Source: Gyromitra esculenta
Lineage: Eukaryota; Ascomycota; Pezizomycetes; Pezizales; Discinaceae
Length of the DNA stretch: 64,000 nt
NCBI GenBank assembly: GCA_038503075.1
Contig: JBCAML010000009.1
Location: forward strand, 682,001 to 746,000
Direction of reading: 5' to 3'
A program made the translations under genes and the position numbers. The notes under the pieces are model-generated. The model was not told where the DNA came from. It saw only the letters and a program-made list of their open reading frames with translations, and did not search any database. This document shows positions 10,525 through 22,324 of this stretch, one piece after another (position 1 is the stretch's first letter; each line of letters opens with the position of its first letter).

Positions 10525-12028
10525 TAGACCTTTTGCTGTCAGTGCTAGCAGGGTATGATGGGTGCTAGGAGTGGTGGGTATAGCTTTTTTTTTAGTGACG
10601 TGAAGCGGGTGGAGGTGGCAAGGATGGGTAGGGGATGTGAAGGTGGGAGATCGAGAAAGTACTGATCAAGGGTGGGAGAGAACCTAGGTATAAATACGTG
10701 TGCAGATATCTGGCTATGCGTTGTTTCTATATAAGAGGATGCGGTATATTGGACGGGGAACTGGCATTGGCACCAGGGCGTATAGACACCGAGTGATGAA
10801 CGGTGAACAGCCACTAACACCCAGCATCGAAGAGAAGACGAATAGAACAGCAGCTGTAGAGATGGTATGCAACGTGGGGTACAGTTTCTGGCGTTATTGC
10901 TCTGGGTTGTAGGGATTGATTCCAGCCAGATGAGATCGGAGGGGTTGAGTCCCAGAAGCCAGGCCTGTGGGCCAGAGAAGTCTGCCTCACATCCTATACT
11001 TTCTGCCTACTTTCCACACCTCCGATGGCTACGATCCAGCGAATAGACAATACAGTGGTACCTGATTCTTGCAGAGATGGATCGACGTGCGTGTGTGCGT
11101 GTGTGCGTGTGTATGCTGTGTATGCTGTGTATGCTGTGTCTAATACTAAAACAAAGTGAAACCGATGATTTCCTGGCACTCTTGACTATTCTGCAATACA
11201 GTGGCGAATTGATACATTTCCATACCTGTCTGAATGCACACACGAGGGTTTCGCCCGCATCGAACAGCCAAACAAGCTCACCGCGCCCAGGAAGAGGAAG
11301 TCCATGTTTCTCAGACACATCGCAGGATGTCACTGCGGAGAGATGAGCTCTGAGGTGTTCCCTCTTCCTTCATGACGTTGGCAAGACCAGGACCGTGCTG
11401 GACTGCCATGGTGCCACGCAGCCATGTGGAGATCATCGATCATCGCAGGAAAGTAAACAATGGAGGACCGAATCCCACCACAGCCACCCACTCGATACTG
11501 CAGGGCCGTGGGCAGGGGCCGCGCGCACTGCCGAGGAGGATCCCGGGAAGCGCGAGTGGGGCCAGCCAGCGCGGTGGGACTGGGGGGACTTGGGACAACG
11601 CGTGCATAGAATATGCAGCAGGGAGAGACTTTGGGCTTGAGCGTGGGAGGGGGAGAGGCAGAGGAGAGGCAGAGACAGAGGGCCAATTGAAAGGACTGGA
11701 GCTGAGCTGGAACTGGACTGGAGCAGGACTGGAAACTGGGACTGGAAACAATTGGAGCTGAAGAGTTTCTGAGAGACACTTCACTGGCCAGGGATGTCGG
11801 CGGATAAGCCACATTCTGGTCGCGTCTTTCTGCCTGGCCGCTGGCTATTCTGGCATATTGCAATACACTATAATACCCCTCCCTCTGCTCCCTCTGCTCT
11901 CTGCTCTCTCTCTATCCTGCTCAGTTTTGGAAAGATTGGAGCATTCTATCCGTCTCAGTAGGGCTGGAGTCGAGTTATTCTCATTGGTGCTGCTATCACT
12001 CCCCCCGAATATCACTATCACCACTACA
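10525..12028. other. Intergenic / 5' flank of the T5orf172 gene
   Basis: No supported gene. It contains a GTGTGC/TATGCTGTG minisatellite at about 11090-11140 and a GAGGCAGAGA/CTGGA-rich low-complexity stretch at 11640-11760. A copy of CCGAGTGAT lies at 10789. The last ~150 bp are CT-rich and resemble a fungal core promoter and leader. Confidence 0.55.
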
Positions 12029-13921
12029 ATGCCCTTCATTCCCAACACCCCTGAGTCTCTCTCTACAATTCTCTCCGCCGCCGGTTCCCCGCCCTCAACC
12101 TGCTGCGGCGTCTCCAACACTGGCCGCCCCTGCACTCGAGTCCTAAAACCCTCGCCCTCTGGCACCCCCACCTCCGGCATCATCGCCGTCATCGCCAACC
12201 AACGCGTCTTCTTCTGCGAAACCCACAAGGACCAGGCCTCCAATGTTGTCCTCCGCCATACCGCCTCCTTCGCGCAGCGCCGGGAACTTATCGGGCGGGG
12301 CAGCATGGACACGTTTATTGAGCAGGTGGAGCTGCTGGTCGGCACCCCCGGCGGAACAACAACACAGACGAAACTGACTGCCAAAACGAAGCGGTACGAC
12401 GGGGAGGACCCATTCAAGGCTGCTGAAAAGTACTCGGATACGCTCGCGGCGCAGGCCAGCCCACCGAGTCCGCCTGCAGGGTACAAGCGGAAGCAGAAGC
12501 AGAAGCAGCAGAGGAAGAAGAAGCCCTCGTTGCTGCGGAGGCTGTTCTGCTGCTGCGTGAGCAATGGGGACGAGGAGTACAGTCTCCACGGCGCGAAGCA
12601 GACGGAGGCGGAGCTGCGGGCTGCTGCTGCGGCGGTGGTGGAGGACACTGTCGCCCGCCCGGCGAGAGTACACAATAAGGATAAACGCGAATCCCATGTT
12701 TTATTCGAGACCACCCCGCCGACACCTCCGCTCCCGATGATGTACCCGGCCCGCAAGACCGCCACCAGCGCGATGGCCAAGAAGACCACCGGCGGCAATC
12801 TCGCTGTCGCCGGGAGAGGCGCAACCCCGAACTCCGGCATCTTCGATCCCACCGCAGACCCGGGGACCGAATTCCACTCTTACGTCCCCGCACACCTCTC
12901 TGCCACCACCCAGACCCGCCTCCGCGCCGAACTCTCAAAGCCCTTCTCCGACGGCGACGAAGCGGGCTACATCTACATATTCTGGCTCACTGACTCCCCG
13001 ATCTCCCCCAGCTCCACCCCCGGCGGCGGACACGGAAAGTCCACCGCCGCCGACGCCCTCCTCAAGACCGCCAAAGCCGCAGAATCCCTCCCCCGCAACA
13101 CATCCCAGAAGCCCCGCCTCCTCCTCAAAATCGGCCGCGCGAATAACGTCCAGCGCAGGCTCAACGAATGGAGCACCCAGTGCGGCTACAACCTCTCCCT
13201 CGTCCGTTTCTACCCCCACGTATCTGCCTCCGCCACCCCGTCCCCGGCCAACACCCCGCTATCAACCCCCGCCCTGCACGCCCGGGTCGGCAAGAAGGTC
13301 CCCAACTCCCACCGCATCGAACGCCTCATCCATCTGGAACTCCGCGATAACGCCACCGACAACCCGGAGATCGAATGCGCGGCGTGCGGCAAAACCCATA
13401 AAGAGTGGTTCTGGGTAGATGCGTCCCGCGAGGGTCTGCGCAACGTAGACGAGATTGTAAAAAAGTGGATCGACTACGGCGAGAAGAGCGCCATGGTCAC
13501 CGGATTAGGCGGCGCACAAACCACGCCCAAGGCATCCAAAGTATCGCCTGGTAGTGGTGGTGTTACACCAAAAAAGTCGAAGACACCTAGTGCGGCGCCT
13601 TCGCCTGGTACGACGCCGAGGAAGTCGAGGAAGGAGGAGGATCCGGTCGTCCCGTTGCAGAAGAGGCCGACGCTGAAAGATGCGGGAGTTGGAGCGCCGG
13701 TTAGGACGGGCGCGAAAACTCTTAGTCCGAACTCGGGCGGGGCGAAAAGGGTGTCTGCCAGTCCGGCGAGAAGTACTAGGAGTAATGGGAGTCGACCGGG
13801 GAGCAGTAAGGGGCAGGGGAAGAGCCCTAATAGAGGGAGAACCGGTGGTGGGGGTGGGGGGTGGAAGAATTATGATGAGACCGAGGGGGATGATGAGTAT
13901 AGGCCTGATCAGGACGAGTGA
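12029..13921 (+). CDS. T5orf172 / GIY-YIG-like (MUG113-type) protein
   Basis: A single-exon 630-aa protein. I chose the ATG at 12029 (MPFIPNTPESL, a typical family start in a ccactacaATG context); an open frame runs upstream without conserved sequence. The N-terminus has a cysteine/histidine cluster (TCCGVSNTGRPCTR ... FFCETHKDQ) that could bind a metal. Residues about 311-485 form the T5orf172 domain, a divergent GIY-YIG nuclease fold: GYIYIFWL, then LLLKIGRANNVQRRLNEW, then a histidine/glutamate helix (SHRIERLIHLEL), a CAACGKTHKEWF segment, and the closing aromatic/VDEIVKKW helix. The region between and the last 140 residues are low-complexity, Ser/Pro/Lys-rich, probably disordered. Proteins of this family are widespread in fungi (S. 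pombe mug113 is upregulated in meiosis); a nucleic-acid role is inferred from the fold only. The long antisense frame (11845-12852) is a codon-bias shadow. Confidence 0.85.
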   Translation: MPFIPNTPESLSTILSAAGSPPSTCCGVSNTGRPCTRVLKPSPSGTPTSGIIAVIANQRVFFCETHKDQASNVVLRHTASFAQRRELIGRGSMDTFIEQVELLVGTPGGTTTQTKLTAKTKRYDGEDPFKAAEKYSDTLAAQASPPSPPAGYKRKQKQKQQRKKKPSLLRRLFCCCVSNGDEEYSLHGAKQTEAELRAAAAAVVEDTVARPARVHNKDKRESHVLFETTPPTPPLPMMYPARKTATSAMAKKTTGGNLAVAGRGATPNSGIFDPTADPGTEFHSYVPAHLSATTQTRLRAELSKPFSDGDEAGYIYIFWLTDSPISPSSTPGGGHGKSTAADALLKTAKAAESLPRNTSQKPRLLLKIGRANNVQRRLNEWSTQCGYNLSLVRFYPHVSASATPSPANTPLSTPALHARVGKKVPNSHRIERLIHLELRDNATDNPEIECAACGKTHKEWFWVDASREGLRNVDEIVKKWIDYGEKSAMVTGLGGAQTTPKASKVSPGSGGVTPKKSKTPSAAPSPGTTPRKSRKEEDPVVPLQKRPTLKDAGVGAPVRTGAKTLSPNSGGAKRVSASPARSTRSNGSRPGSSKGQGKSPNRGRTGGGGGGWKNYDETEGDDEYRPDQDE

Positions 13922-14762
13922 GCGGGTGTGATTGGTCTGTTGGGTGAGAGGCGGGGGGGAGGGAAGGGATGAGGGAGAGATGGACTTTCGATGGACTCGT
14001 GGATTTGCTTTGTTTATTGTGGTTTTTTTTCTCTACCCTTCTTCTTTTATTCTTCTTTTATTGGCGTTTTGGATGGGTGGTTGATGATGAGCGAACTTGT
14101 TGAAGGCGTTGATCGTGGGCGTTTTTTTTAATTCTTTTTATGGCCTCCCTCTCGCCTTGTTTTACGGCCTTTTGTTTATGGCTTCTTTTGAGGTCGTCGT
14201 TTGTCACGAGCTATGGAACTGCTTTTTTTATGTCATGCGTGTATGAGATATCAGTACGGGTACATAAGTGTATTGGTTTATTACGTGGTGTGAATAAAGA
14301 CGAATTCTTCCATACAGCTTTGAGTTCCAGTTTAGGGATGTGGAGAATTAGCATGCTCTTTCTCTGGGAATCTTGTTGGCTTTGGAACTACTTTCTTGAT
14401 TAGAACTCTTGCCTACTTGTACCAGAATATGGTACCAAAACACATATACCTATGCTCTTCTCCAATATTTCTAGGCACACCGCGCTGCTCACGATGTCTT
14501 GAAACCAGCCTGAATATTTATTTCTATGTCCGAGTTCTATGTAGAACTTGAAATCCGGTCATAAACCTTTGAATTCTCAGCTCAGACTCGAACTACATAC
14601 CAACTTGAAAGCCTTCTATGTCCCTACCTGATATATAGAATGACACCCCCATCAATATAACCTGAGTAATTTCCATATATCGACTTCCAATCCAACTTCT
14701 TTTATCTTTACCACCTACACACACAACCTTTCTAGCCACCACCACCACCACCACCAACAATC
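13922..14762. other. Intergenic between T5orf172 and secreted-protein genes
   Basis: No gene seen. A (CCA)n microsatellite at about 14738-14757 ends just before the ATG of the next gene, so it lies in its 5' UTR. Confidence 0.55.
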
Positions 14763-15251
14763 ATGAAATACCTCACCCTTCTCACCCCTCTCCTCTCCAT
14801 CATCACCATCCCCCTCGCGGCCTCCCACCCCACTCCAGGCGTCTGGAACACCGCCTTCCTCACAACCTGCGAAACAACCTCCAGCTCCCCCGACTTCGCC
14901 GCCGTCCAGGCCCTCGCCGCGCACTATAAAGACATGAAATACACGTGTTCCCACAACTTCGACGACGACGGCACCGGCTGCGAACTAATGTTCCAGAACG
15001 ACAAAGCGTCAATCAGCTTCTGTGCGCCGGTCGGCCGGCTGTTTGCGTGCAGCGCCACCTACACCGCTATCATGAGCGTCCTGGATATGGATGGCTGTGC
15101 TAAGACTTACGGCGGCGTGAAGAGGGTCGGCGGGAAGGTCGTGCTGCCGTGGGGACTGGGCGTGATGGTGGTTTCGTCTCCGAAGGTGGTGAACGAACAT
15201 ACGGGCTCTGGGACGGATGCTTTGGTGCTGGATACTTCGGCTCCGCCTTAG
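14763..15251 (+). CDS. Small secreted cysteine-rich protein
   Basis: A single-exon protein of 162 aa. Residues 1-20 (MKYLTLLTPLLSIITIPLAA) are a clear signal peptide, with cleavage expected near residues 20-22. The mature part has six cysteines (36, 62, 73, 87, 96, 112), suggesting three disulfides, in a SSP-like arrangement (...TTCET, YTCSHN, TGCEL, SFCAP, FACSA, DGCAK). No transmembrane segment or GPI signal is seen. I do not recognise a named family. In fungi such proteins include effector candidates, antimicrobial proteins and wall-associated proteins; which applies is unknown. The ATG at 14763 directly follows a CCA repeat leader and is the only sensible start. Codon use is strongly C-ending, like the neighbouring expressed genes, so it is very probably a real gene. 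Confidence 0.8.
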   Translation: MKYLTLLTPLLSIITIPLAASHPTPGVWNTAFLTTCETTSSSPDFAAVQALAAHYKDMKYTCSHNFDDDGTGCELMFQNDKASISFCAPVGRLFACSATYTAIMSVLDMDGCAKTYGGVKRVGGKVVLPWGLGVMVVSSPKVVNEHTGSGTDALVLDTSAPP

Positions 15252-18200
15252 ACTAGGGATTTCCTGCTTTTTTATTATTATTACTCTTTCTTGATTATGG
15301 GGCAAGGTTGGGGGGGAGGGAAGGTTTCTATGTTTATTAGATTAGTGGGTTGTTTCTTTTTTCTCCGGGCGGCTGGCCCGCTTGTAGAATGTTTACGGTT
15401 ATGCGAATAGTTGTGGAGTAAAGGTTGGTGCTATCTTCATGTAATGTCACTCGTGCGCAGTTTCCGTAGCGGGAAGTAAGGGTATGTCTCAGAGCTACGT
15501 GGAAATTAATAGACTCGTTGGTTTTCTCTACCTTTGCTGCACCCTTAGTCTAATTTTAAAGGTATATAGGCTCCATGGTTATCGGGGCCTTGATTTGATT
15601 ACCTTTCGGGTTTATCCCAGAGTGAGATCTGAGTATATGTATGTTTCAGCTTTTTGTCTTGGCTAGAAGCATACATGTAGGTATTGGTTCTATGTACTTT
15701 GTTGTTGTTTGTGATTCTGTATATAGCTATATGTGGTTTCAAGTTGGAACAAAGAAAATACTTAGTCGCTTGCCCGATTAGCTGCAAAGCACCATAACCT
15801 ATAGCTTTCTCGACCGGCTAGAGCAAGAGTGAAGACAAGAACTGAGAATATCTTGCGTTTGTAGAAAGACTCGATCTCTCGTGATCAGCCCTCTAGTGAT
15901 GAGCTTTTTGTAAGAGGATAGGCTCCCTGCTAAGGTTGGGTAACATGGTGATTTAGGGGACTATCATTACCTGGCTATGCTGCCTAGTAAATAAAACCCA
16001 TAAATTCACGTTTCCTGATACCTAGGCTGTTTCTTCTCGCGGGTTTGCATTGGAGGAAGGGCTTGTAGACTTGGTGGTAGTACCTGGCAGCTACCCCGGT
16101 CTAAATGAAACGACATGTACCTTGTTAGATCTTGCAAATAAACCCTAGGCATTCCAGGGTGTAATCGATCCAACACTGCATAACATACCCCAGTTAACGT
16201 TCGTACTAGACGATCATATGGGGATCCCGGATACTGCATGAAGGCTCTTTTTGCTTTTAATCTTAATTTCGTAATCATATATCTTCGGTTTCATATTCTC
16301 GTCCTCTCCCCGCTGTCAATCTCCGCGATACCTAATAATACGTGGTATCATACATGTATTCAACACTCTAAATCGTGGAAGAGAGATTTTCTAAGGAGAT
16401 GCGAACGAGCTTCCGTGGATATGCGCAATCGTTCGGTTTAACTGGGGATATATATACTTCCTTGCAAAAATATACATGTAGCAACACGTACCCTTAGAGA
16501 TCGACTTAACTTTACTGATATCGGTTAATAGATTCGAGAATCAAGACGACGCATATGAGACAGAAAATATCCAAACAAAGAAGCTGACTTGAACGACTTT
16601 CCTTACTCGCCAGCCCCACCCGCGCTCGGGATTTTGAAATGACACTCACTGCTATTAGATATAGCTACATACATGTAGGTATGTAGTTCAAGTAAAATTA
16701 GCTTCAGATAGCCGACTGTTACAGCTATACTATTTCGGCTCAAGAAACAAACCTTTGACTGCTAGCCAGTTCTGAAGCCGAGTGATAAATTATGCTAAAC
16801 CTCTTCCTGGGCTTGGCTATCGGGTGCTGCATTTCTGCGCGCTAGAGGTGGGGTATTTAGTAGCCGCTTGGCTATATTTGGCGTCGTCTTGAGCGTTAAG
16901 ACGAAATGCTGACAGTTTAGTTTTGGCGGCTAGACTATATATTTGGCTTCTTGTCGCTCGTCGCTGGTTTGTTTTACCGAGGACGTTGGGCGCATCGTGT
17001 CTTATGGCCCGTGATGCGGGGAGACGGAGAGTAGCATCTCGTTTCTACGCTCAATTGTCCTCGTCTTCATCTGACTGCGTCCCTGCTCGTATCTCCCATC
17101 CATCAACAGAACATCCAATGGCCTGGCACACACGACTAGCATGTGCTGCTGCTCTCCCTGCCCCTTTCCATCCCAACTCTTCTCCATCTCCCCCAGCCGT
17201 TTCTTGGGCTGCCCACGATTGGATTTAAATAGTCTGAGACATCAAACTATGAGTCGATGGGACAAGCTTCTCGTAACATGTCGCGGGCAACCAGAAAAGT
17301 CTTGCACGTGAATGATGGAAGTTACACAAGCACCAGGAAAACTGACGCATATTTACTTGCAGCACGAATGAGACACAGTCAACAATCTTGCCAGAAAAAT
17401 TCTGCACAAGAACTGATCAACTAGGGACCTTCAAGACAAATGAGATGTTACGAACCCGAAGATCTTGATATCTCAAGAAGGGAATATCTACGTGATAGAG
17501 ATGGTGAGTGGTAGATTGCGACGGAACACAGCACATGAGGCTAACACTGAAACGAATTGACAAATATAGTCTTGGGTGCGACGGGACAGCCTCCGGCTGA
17601 GACGTAACGGCGCATGTCACGATGCCGATCTCTCGGAACATTTGATATTCTTCAAGTTCTAATTCCCAAGACTACGGAACCGATATGATTTTAAAATTAA
17701 ACAAATATATCTATCGGATATATTGTTTAGGCCGCGTATGGGCTCTGTGGAGGAGGAACGACGGGAGAGTGTGTGAAACCATATCAAGATCTCGACCAGC
17801 AATCATAACCGAACATCGCTACAGGCCAATCTAAAAACGATTCTGTCATACAAGCAGCATCTGAAAGTGTCGGTTCCTTATCGTGGTTTATCCATTGCCT
17901 GCCGGGTGATGGGAGAGAAGCTTCAAGGCAAGGCAAGGGCGAAGGCTCGTTGTGGGCCGCAAGTCGTTTTGGGATGAAGATGGACGTTTGCGCGTGGTAA
18001 CTGGTAAGGCACCGCACGTTTATCGTCGCTTCTGCGCACTTGACAGGCTCGCGACAAGGGTGCGAGATGCAGGGCAATCTCCCTTCTTGCCCCAGCTGCT
18101 TTGTTCGGTTCCCGCACCTCCAGCCAGGCGCAAACGGCACCAGCTGGGCGTGTCTCACACCGACCGAAACAGACGTAGAGAACCGAAAACGGACTGAGCA

Positions 18201-18740
18201 CGACCCCGAACGGGAATCGACGGCGTCGCCCACCTGTCGAGAAAGAGATGGCAGGACAACACCGCAGCCCCGAACGGGAAAGGCGCCACGTAGGCCCTGT
18301 CGTCCCCCTGGCTTTTTGCCCTGGCCCTGAACCCGGCTAGCGCAGTCGTCTGCCATGTCACGGCCCCCTTGAGAGATTTCCATAATATTCATAACAATTT
18401 CGTGGCCCACCCACCACCGCTCCGCACAACCGCACGTCCGTCCCATCTGAATCGTTCATTGCCACCTTCTTTTTCCTCTTCTCCCTGCTATCTCCTCTAT
18501 CAACAAACAACGTCCGTTTCCGCGTCTAGAGACTCGGGAAACATATTTCATATAAACGACGCGACTCCGCCTTCGTCACCTTGCAGCACGTTCTAACTCT
18601 GATCGCGTTCCCCGCTCTCTATTGCGCACATTGTTTTACCAAACTGCCTGTGGTGTAAAGAAAATCGCGCTCGTGCTCAATTGCATCTTACCAATCCAAA
18701 CTCAACTCTACCACGCACAGAAAGTCAAATACCGCTCAAA
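15252..18740. other. Long intergenic region with octamer cluster
   Basis: 3.5 kb with no supported gene. Four TACATGTA octamers lie within 1 kb (15672, 16351, 16473, 16670), and one CCGAGTGAT (16778) and one TTACTCGCCAG (16603) are also present. From about 17.9 kb the sequence becomes GC-richer and CT-rich; this is probably the promoter and 5' leader of the Myb-like gene. A 220-aa minus-strand frame at 17784-18446 has no recognisable composition or domain and is not called. Confidence 0.55.
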
Positions 18741-19493
18741 ATGCTTCTCCCGAGCGCCATTCCTTGCGACTTCCGCGCAACTGCTCAATCTATTGCTAGC
18801 CCTGTCCGCCGCCCCTCACGACGCGCGCAGAAAACTATCCCATCATCGTACCGTTCTCCACCTTTGGACGAACCGCCATCATTTCTCTCGAGCGCGCCTG
18901 CAGGCCTTTTCCAAACATGTAGGCGACTACAGCAGGCATTGTCTGTAGACAGACTGTCTACGCCAGCGCCTGTAACTCCCAAGAAGAGTAGCATCCAAAA
19001 ACGGCGACAAAATACAGCTACGACGCCAATAAACTCAGCAGCAGCCCCGACCACGCCTCGTAGACCAGCGCCAAGGACACCAATGTTAGGAAAGAACAAG
19101 AGAGCTAGAGCAGTAGCGTTCCCGGTTTTATTTGACGATAATTCGCGTGAAATGGAGGGAGTGGAGAGCGAGAACTCAGACCACGAACTACGAGATCCAT
19201 TTACAACACCTAGGAATAAACGCGTGCGACTCACGGCTCCGCCATCACCGCCCAATCGGAATCTCAGGGTACCGAGAGAGGACAAAGAAAACGAAAACGT
19301 AGAATGGTCATTAGACGAAGATAAACAGTTGGTGGAGATGGTATTAGGAAAACTGAATCTCTCGAAGAATGATTGGGAAGAGTGTGCAAAGAGCTTCGGA
19401 AAAAAGGACGCGACGAGTTTGGGAAGACGATGGGAAGGCTTAATTTCAAGCAGAAAGGTCGGGCTGAAAGATAAGCGAAAGAGGAGGAATTAA
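18741..19493 (+). CDS. Myb/SANT-like DNA-binding domain protein
   Basis: A single-exon 250-aa protein starting at the ATG at 18741 (MLLPSAIPCDFRATAQSIAS, tcaaaATG context). Residues 1-180 are Ser/Pro/Arg-rich and disordered, with several TPxR/TPxK motifs (TPRRPAPRTP, TPKKSS, TTPRNKR) that could be proline-directed kinase sites or nuclear localisation signals. Residues about 186-235 form a single Myb/SANT-like three-helix domain: WSLDEDKQLVEMVLGK ... NDWEECAKSFGKKDATSLGRRWEGL, with the tryptophans spaced as in Myb repeats. The tail KDKRKRRN is basic. A chromatin or DNA-binding nuclear role is inferred from the domain; the specific target is unknown. The 3' flank is T-rich, consistent with a fungal terminator. 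Confidence 0.75.
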   Translation: MLLPSAIPCDFRATAQSIASPVRRPSRRAQKTIPSSYRSPPLDEPPSFLSSAPAGLFQTCRRLQQALSVDRLSTPAPVTPKKSSIQKRRQNTATTPINSAAAPTTPRRPAPRTPMLGKNKRARAVAFPVLFDDNSREMEGVESENSDHELRDPFTTPRNKRVRLTAPPSPPNRNLRVPREDKENENVEWSLDEDKQLVEMVLGKLNLSKNDWEECAKSFGKKDATSLGRRWEGLISSRKVGLKDKRKRRN

Positions 19494-21450
19494 AACCGGG
19501 TTCGCCTCAAGACTTTATTTCTCTATTGTTTTTATTTTTGGTTTCGGTGCATATTTTGATCAAATAAGACGGTTGGGTGTATTTTTCTATTTGGTTTATT
19601 CCTCTGTTTTCATTTTTCACCTCTTCAATCCTTGTGTTTTCGCATTTCCTTTGTCACTTCACTTCCATCTCATCGTCGGAAGCAGACCATGACCTATCGG
19701 CATGGTGTTTCCCTTAAATCTTTTATTTCACTTATACCACCAGCTTTACATATTTTTCCTTTTTAGATCCTGCAGCAGTGTGTACTTTTAGCGTTGTGGT
19801 CGCTTTTGGTGTTTGTCTTGTTTTTCTTGTCTGTTTTTCTTCATTCTACACTTTGCCAGAAATCGTCTTTTTTTTCTTTCTTGTATAACTCTATTATTTC
19901 TTTGTATCCATCGCCTTCCTTGGGAGCGGCGTGGGCGGGGATGAAGGGAGGGGAAATGAGGAAGGGAGGAAAGATAAGGCAGCCGCCTTATCGACACCGC
20001 CATTTCATTGGGGTAACGGCCGAACAGCAGGAAACAGGCGATGATCGAAGCAAGCACGGCACGAGCACGGTTCGCTGCCTTGACTTGACCAATTATTTCT
20101 TTCAGAGGATGAAGGTGGGGAGACATGGCAGTTTCTTGTTTGTGTTCCCCGCTGGCAGTTCCAGCGTCTGCAGGATGCGGGAAATCGCAATATAGGTGTC
20201 CCGCGTGCGCAGTGGGGACGGGTGTTTAAATTGTCTTAGATTTATTTGGTGGTAGTATGGGCAATTGTTATCTGGAAAAGAGTGTTTGCTTGGGTTTTGG
20301 GGGGGTTTTTTTTGGGAGGGTATACCACTTTCTTCTTTTCTCTTTCTTTTGTTGGCAAATTTATTATGACGGGTTTGTAGCTGTATCTTATAACGACCAA
20401 TTTTTTCTTTCTTCTTCTATTCCTGTCTATTTCTTACAAACTGTCCATTGGGTTATTGCGTGGGAAAAACGGGGGTTGGGGGGAGTGGCTGGGAACTGGA
20501 ATTTCGGAATAGTTATTTAGGAGGGGGGCTGGTATTGGGTTTTCTCGGGTTCTCTTACGACGAAACAAGAATTATTGTGACCATCTGTATCTATATCAGC
20601 ACTGTAGGTAGACTATAGCTACAAATAAATTATCAAATCTATTTGACTCAAATAAACAAATATCACATACCCACCCACCCCCACCTCGCCCTAAAACAAA
20701 AAACCGATTTTATCGTCCTGCAGTTCGGAGTAAAGAAGAGGGGGGGAATCACGCATGGAATGAAATCATCTGTTTCATTCATTCATCCTCGGAGATTGGC
20801 TTCCGATTGATGAAGATCAATCAACCTTTTTTTTTTTTTTTTTTCAACAGATGGACAGAACATAACCAGTTCCAACACGGGCCCTTTATGTACTGCACAA
20901 CATAGCACTGCACTTTACCCTTGGGGGGGGGTTTTCTTTTCTTTTCTTTTCTTTCCCAAGCACGCGCGCACTGGCGAGGGCTGCAGTGGAGATTACGAGG
21001 TTATCTCCAAGTTCTGGAAATCCCAACCTTGGTGTTGGAACCCTCCCCGAAACAGACACTGCACGGCACAGGCACAGGCACAGGCACAGCCGCCGCACGG
21101 ATCATGGTTCACGATTTCATAACCTCACGCGTGAAGTCATTAATTAATTTTCCTTTCGAGAAAGGTTCGAAAACTCCCCCCCTCCCCTCCCTCCCCTCCA
21201 AAAGCTGGCGCGGAAAGTTTACGCGGCGCGTGAAGTATATAGCACGTGGAAAACATGTGACCGAGGCCGGGGTTTATTATTATTATTTTTTTTGCCAAGC
21301 GATGTAGTTATTGGTGCAACGAACGACGTCAGTCAGTCAGTCAGTCAGTCAATGCTGGTACTGCACAAGCACTGATCGCTAAAACCCCCAAAACCCCAAA
21401 CTAATACCAATCACGAACGGAAATAAAACAACAAACAAACAAACAAGCAA
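19494..21450. other. Intergenic / promoter region of the DUF1770 gene
   Basis: No gene supported. It contains a 16-17-nt poly-T at about 20828, a G8 run plus (TTTTC)n at 20925-20955, CAGGCA repeats at 21064-21085 and a perfect (CAGT)n run of about six units at 21327-21350. The last 50 bases, rich in AAAC/CAAA, look like a transcribed leader just before the ATG. Confidence 0.55.
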
Positions 21451-22064
21451 ATGGCCGATATCCTACCTGTTGCAGCGCAAACAATTGCTCAAGACACGCG
21501 TGTCATTCCATCGCCTTCCCCGCGCCGCGATGCTGCACCGTCTACATCCGCTGATACCAAGATCCACATTAGACCGATCGACCACCAGCACGGTATCGAT
21601 GACGACGACTCTGATGCCGAGGACGGCGAGGACGCGGATTCTATTTCGTCCTCGATTATAGACTACAGGGCCAGGAGGACGGGCAGGAAGCAGCTCCCCC
21701 CGCTGCCGGATCTGCGGTTTGAGCAGAGCTATCTGGCTAGTATTGCGTCGGCGCAGGGGGTCTGGTGGAAGATTGCGTTGATTACGCTGAAGGACCAGCT
21801 TCTGTTCCCGTTGCTGCAAGGGGTGGGATATAATTTGCTGGTTGCTGGGTGGCGGATGTGGAATCGGGGGGCGAGATTCAGTGGGGCTGGAGTGGGAGGT
21901 GAGTTTGTCTGATGTGTAGAGAAGGGAGAGGAGGGAAGGGTCGAGGGAAGGAAGTTCCTGAAGGTTTCGGGGGGGGTAGAAAACTGATAGTGGTTGGGTG
22001 GACAGCAAGGGTTAGAAGGTGGTGGTGGGGAGTCAATAACTGGGAGATTCCTACTGGACGGTAG
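21451..22064 (+). CDS. DUF1770-type small membrane-associated protein, 2 exons
   Basis: Exon 1 is 21451-21898 and exon 2 is 22006-22064, giving about 168 aa. The ATG at 21451 follows an AAAC-rich leader. The N-terminal third is disordered and acidic (GIDDDDSDAEDGEDADS). The conserved core is RKQLPPLPDLRFEQSYLASI followed by WKIALITLKDQLLFPLLQG and a hydrophobic segment ending GWRMWNRG; this is what I remember of the fungal DUF1770 family, whose function is unknown. Exon 1 ends at a GTGAGT donor (phase 1). A CTGAT branch and a GGACAG acceptor give a short last exon ending ...WWWGVNNWEIPTGR. Without the splice the frame stops after four more residues, so either ending changes only the tail. The gene converges on HIS6, which ends 260 bp away. 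Confidence 0.72.
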
Positions 22065-22324
22065 AGGTGAGCGCAATTGGACCTGAAACCTTTGGAGATA
22101 TCTACATGTAGCTATTGGACTAAACTGACGTGCGTAGTTTGCCTGTGTTGGGGTTTTCATCGCTAGAGGTATCGGTTTCTTTCATTTCGCAGATAGAAAT
22201 GACGACTCAGATGAGCGAGAAATTATGGGTTCATGTTGTGCATGACATCTTCGTTTGGCAAACAAAACCGTGCGCACGGGAGTGATTTCTACATGTATAT
22301 TCATCCCAGCTATCTGTCTCTGCT

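Noticed and set aside
11845..12852. 335-aa minus-strand frame antisense to the T5orf172 gene
   Set aside because: It is the codon-bias shadow of the + strand gene, which has a recognisable domain; the antisense product is low-complexity Ser/Arg/Cys.
16006..16278. 90-aa minus-strand frame (MITKLRLKAKRAFMQYPG..)
   Set aside because: Looks superficially protein-like but has no neighbours in frame, no known motif and lies in octamer-rich intergenic DNA; a repeat remnant cannot be excluded.
17784..18446. 220-aa minus-strand frame upstream of the Myb-like gene
   Set aside because: GC-rich stretch, no domain, no fungal start context and frequent Cys/Trp in random order; more likely a promoter region.
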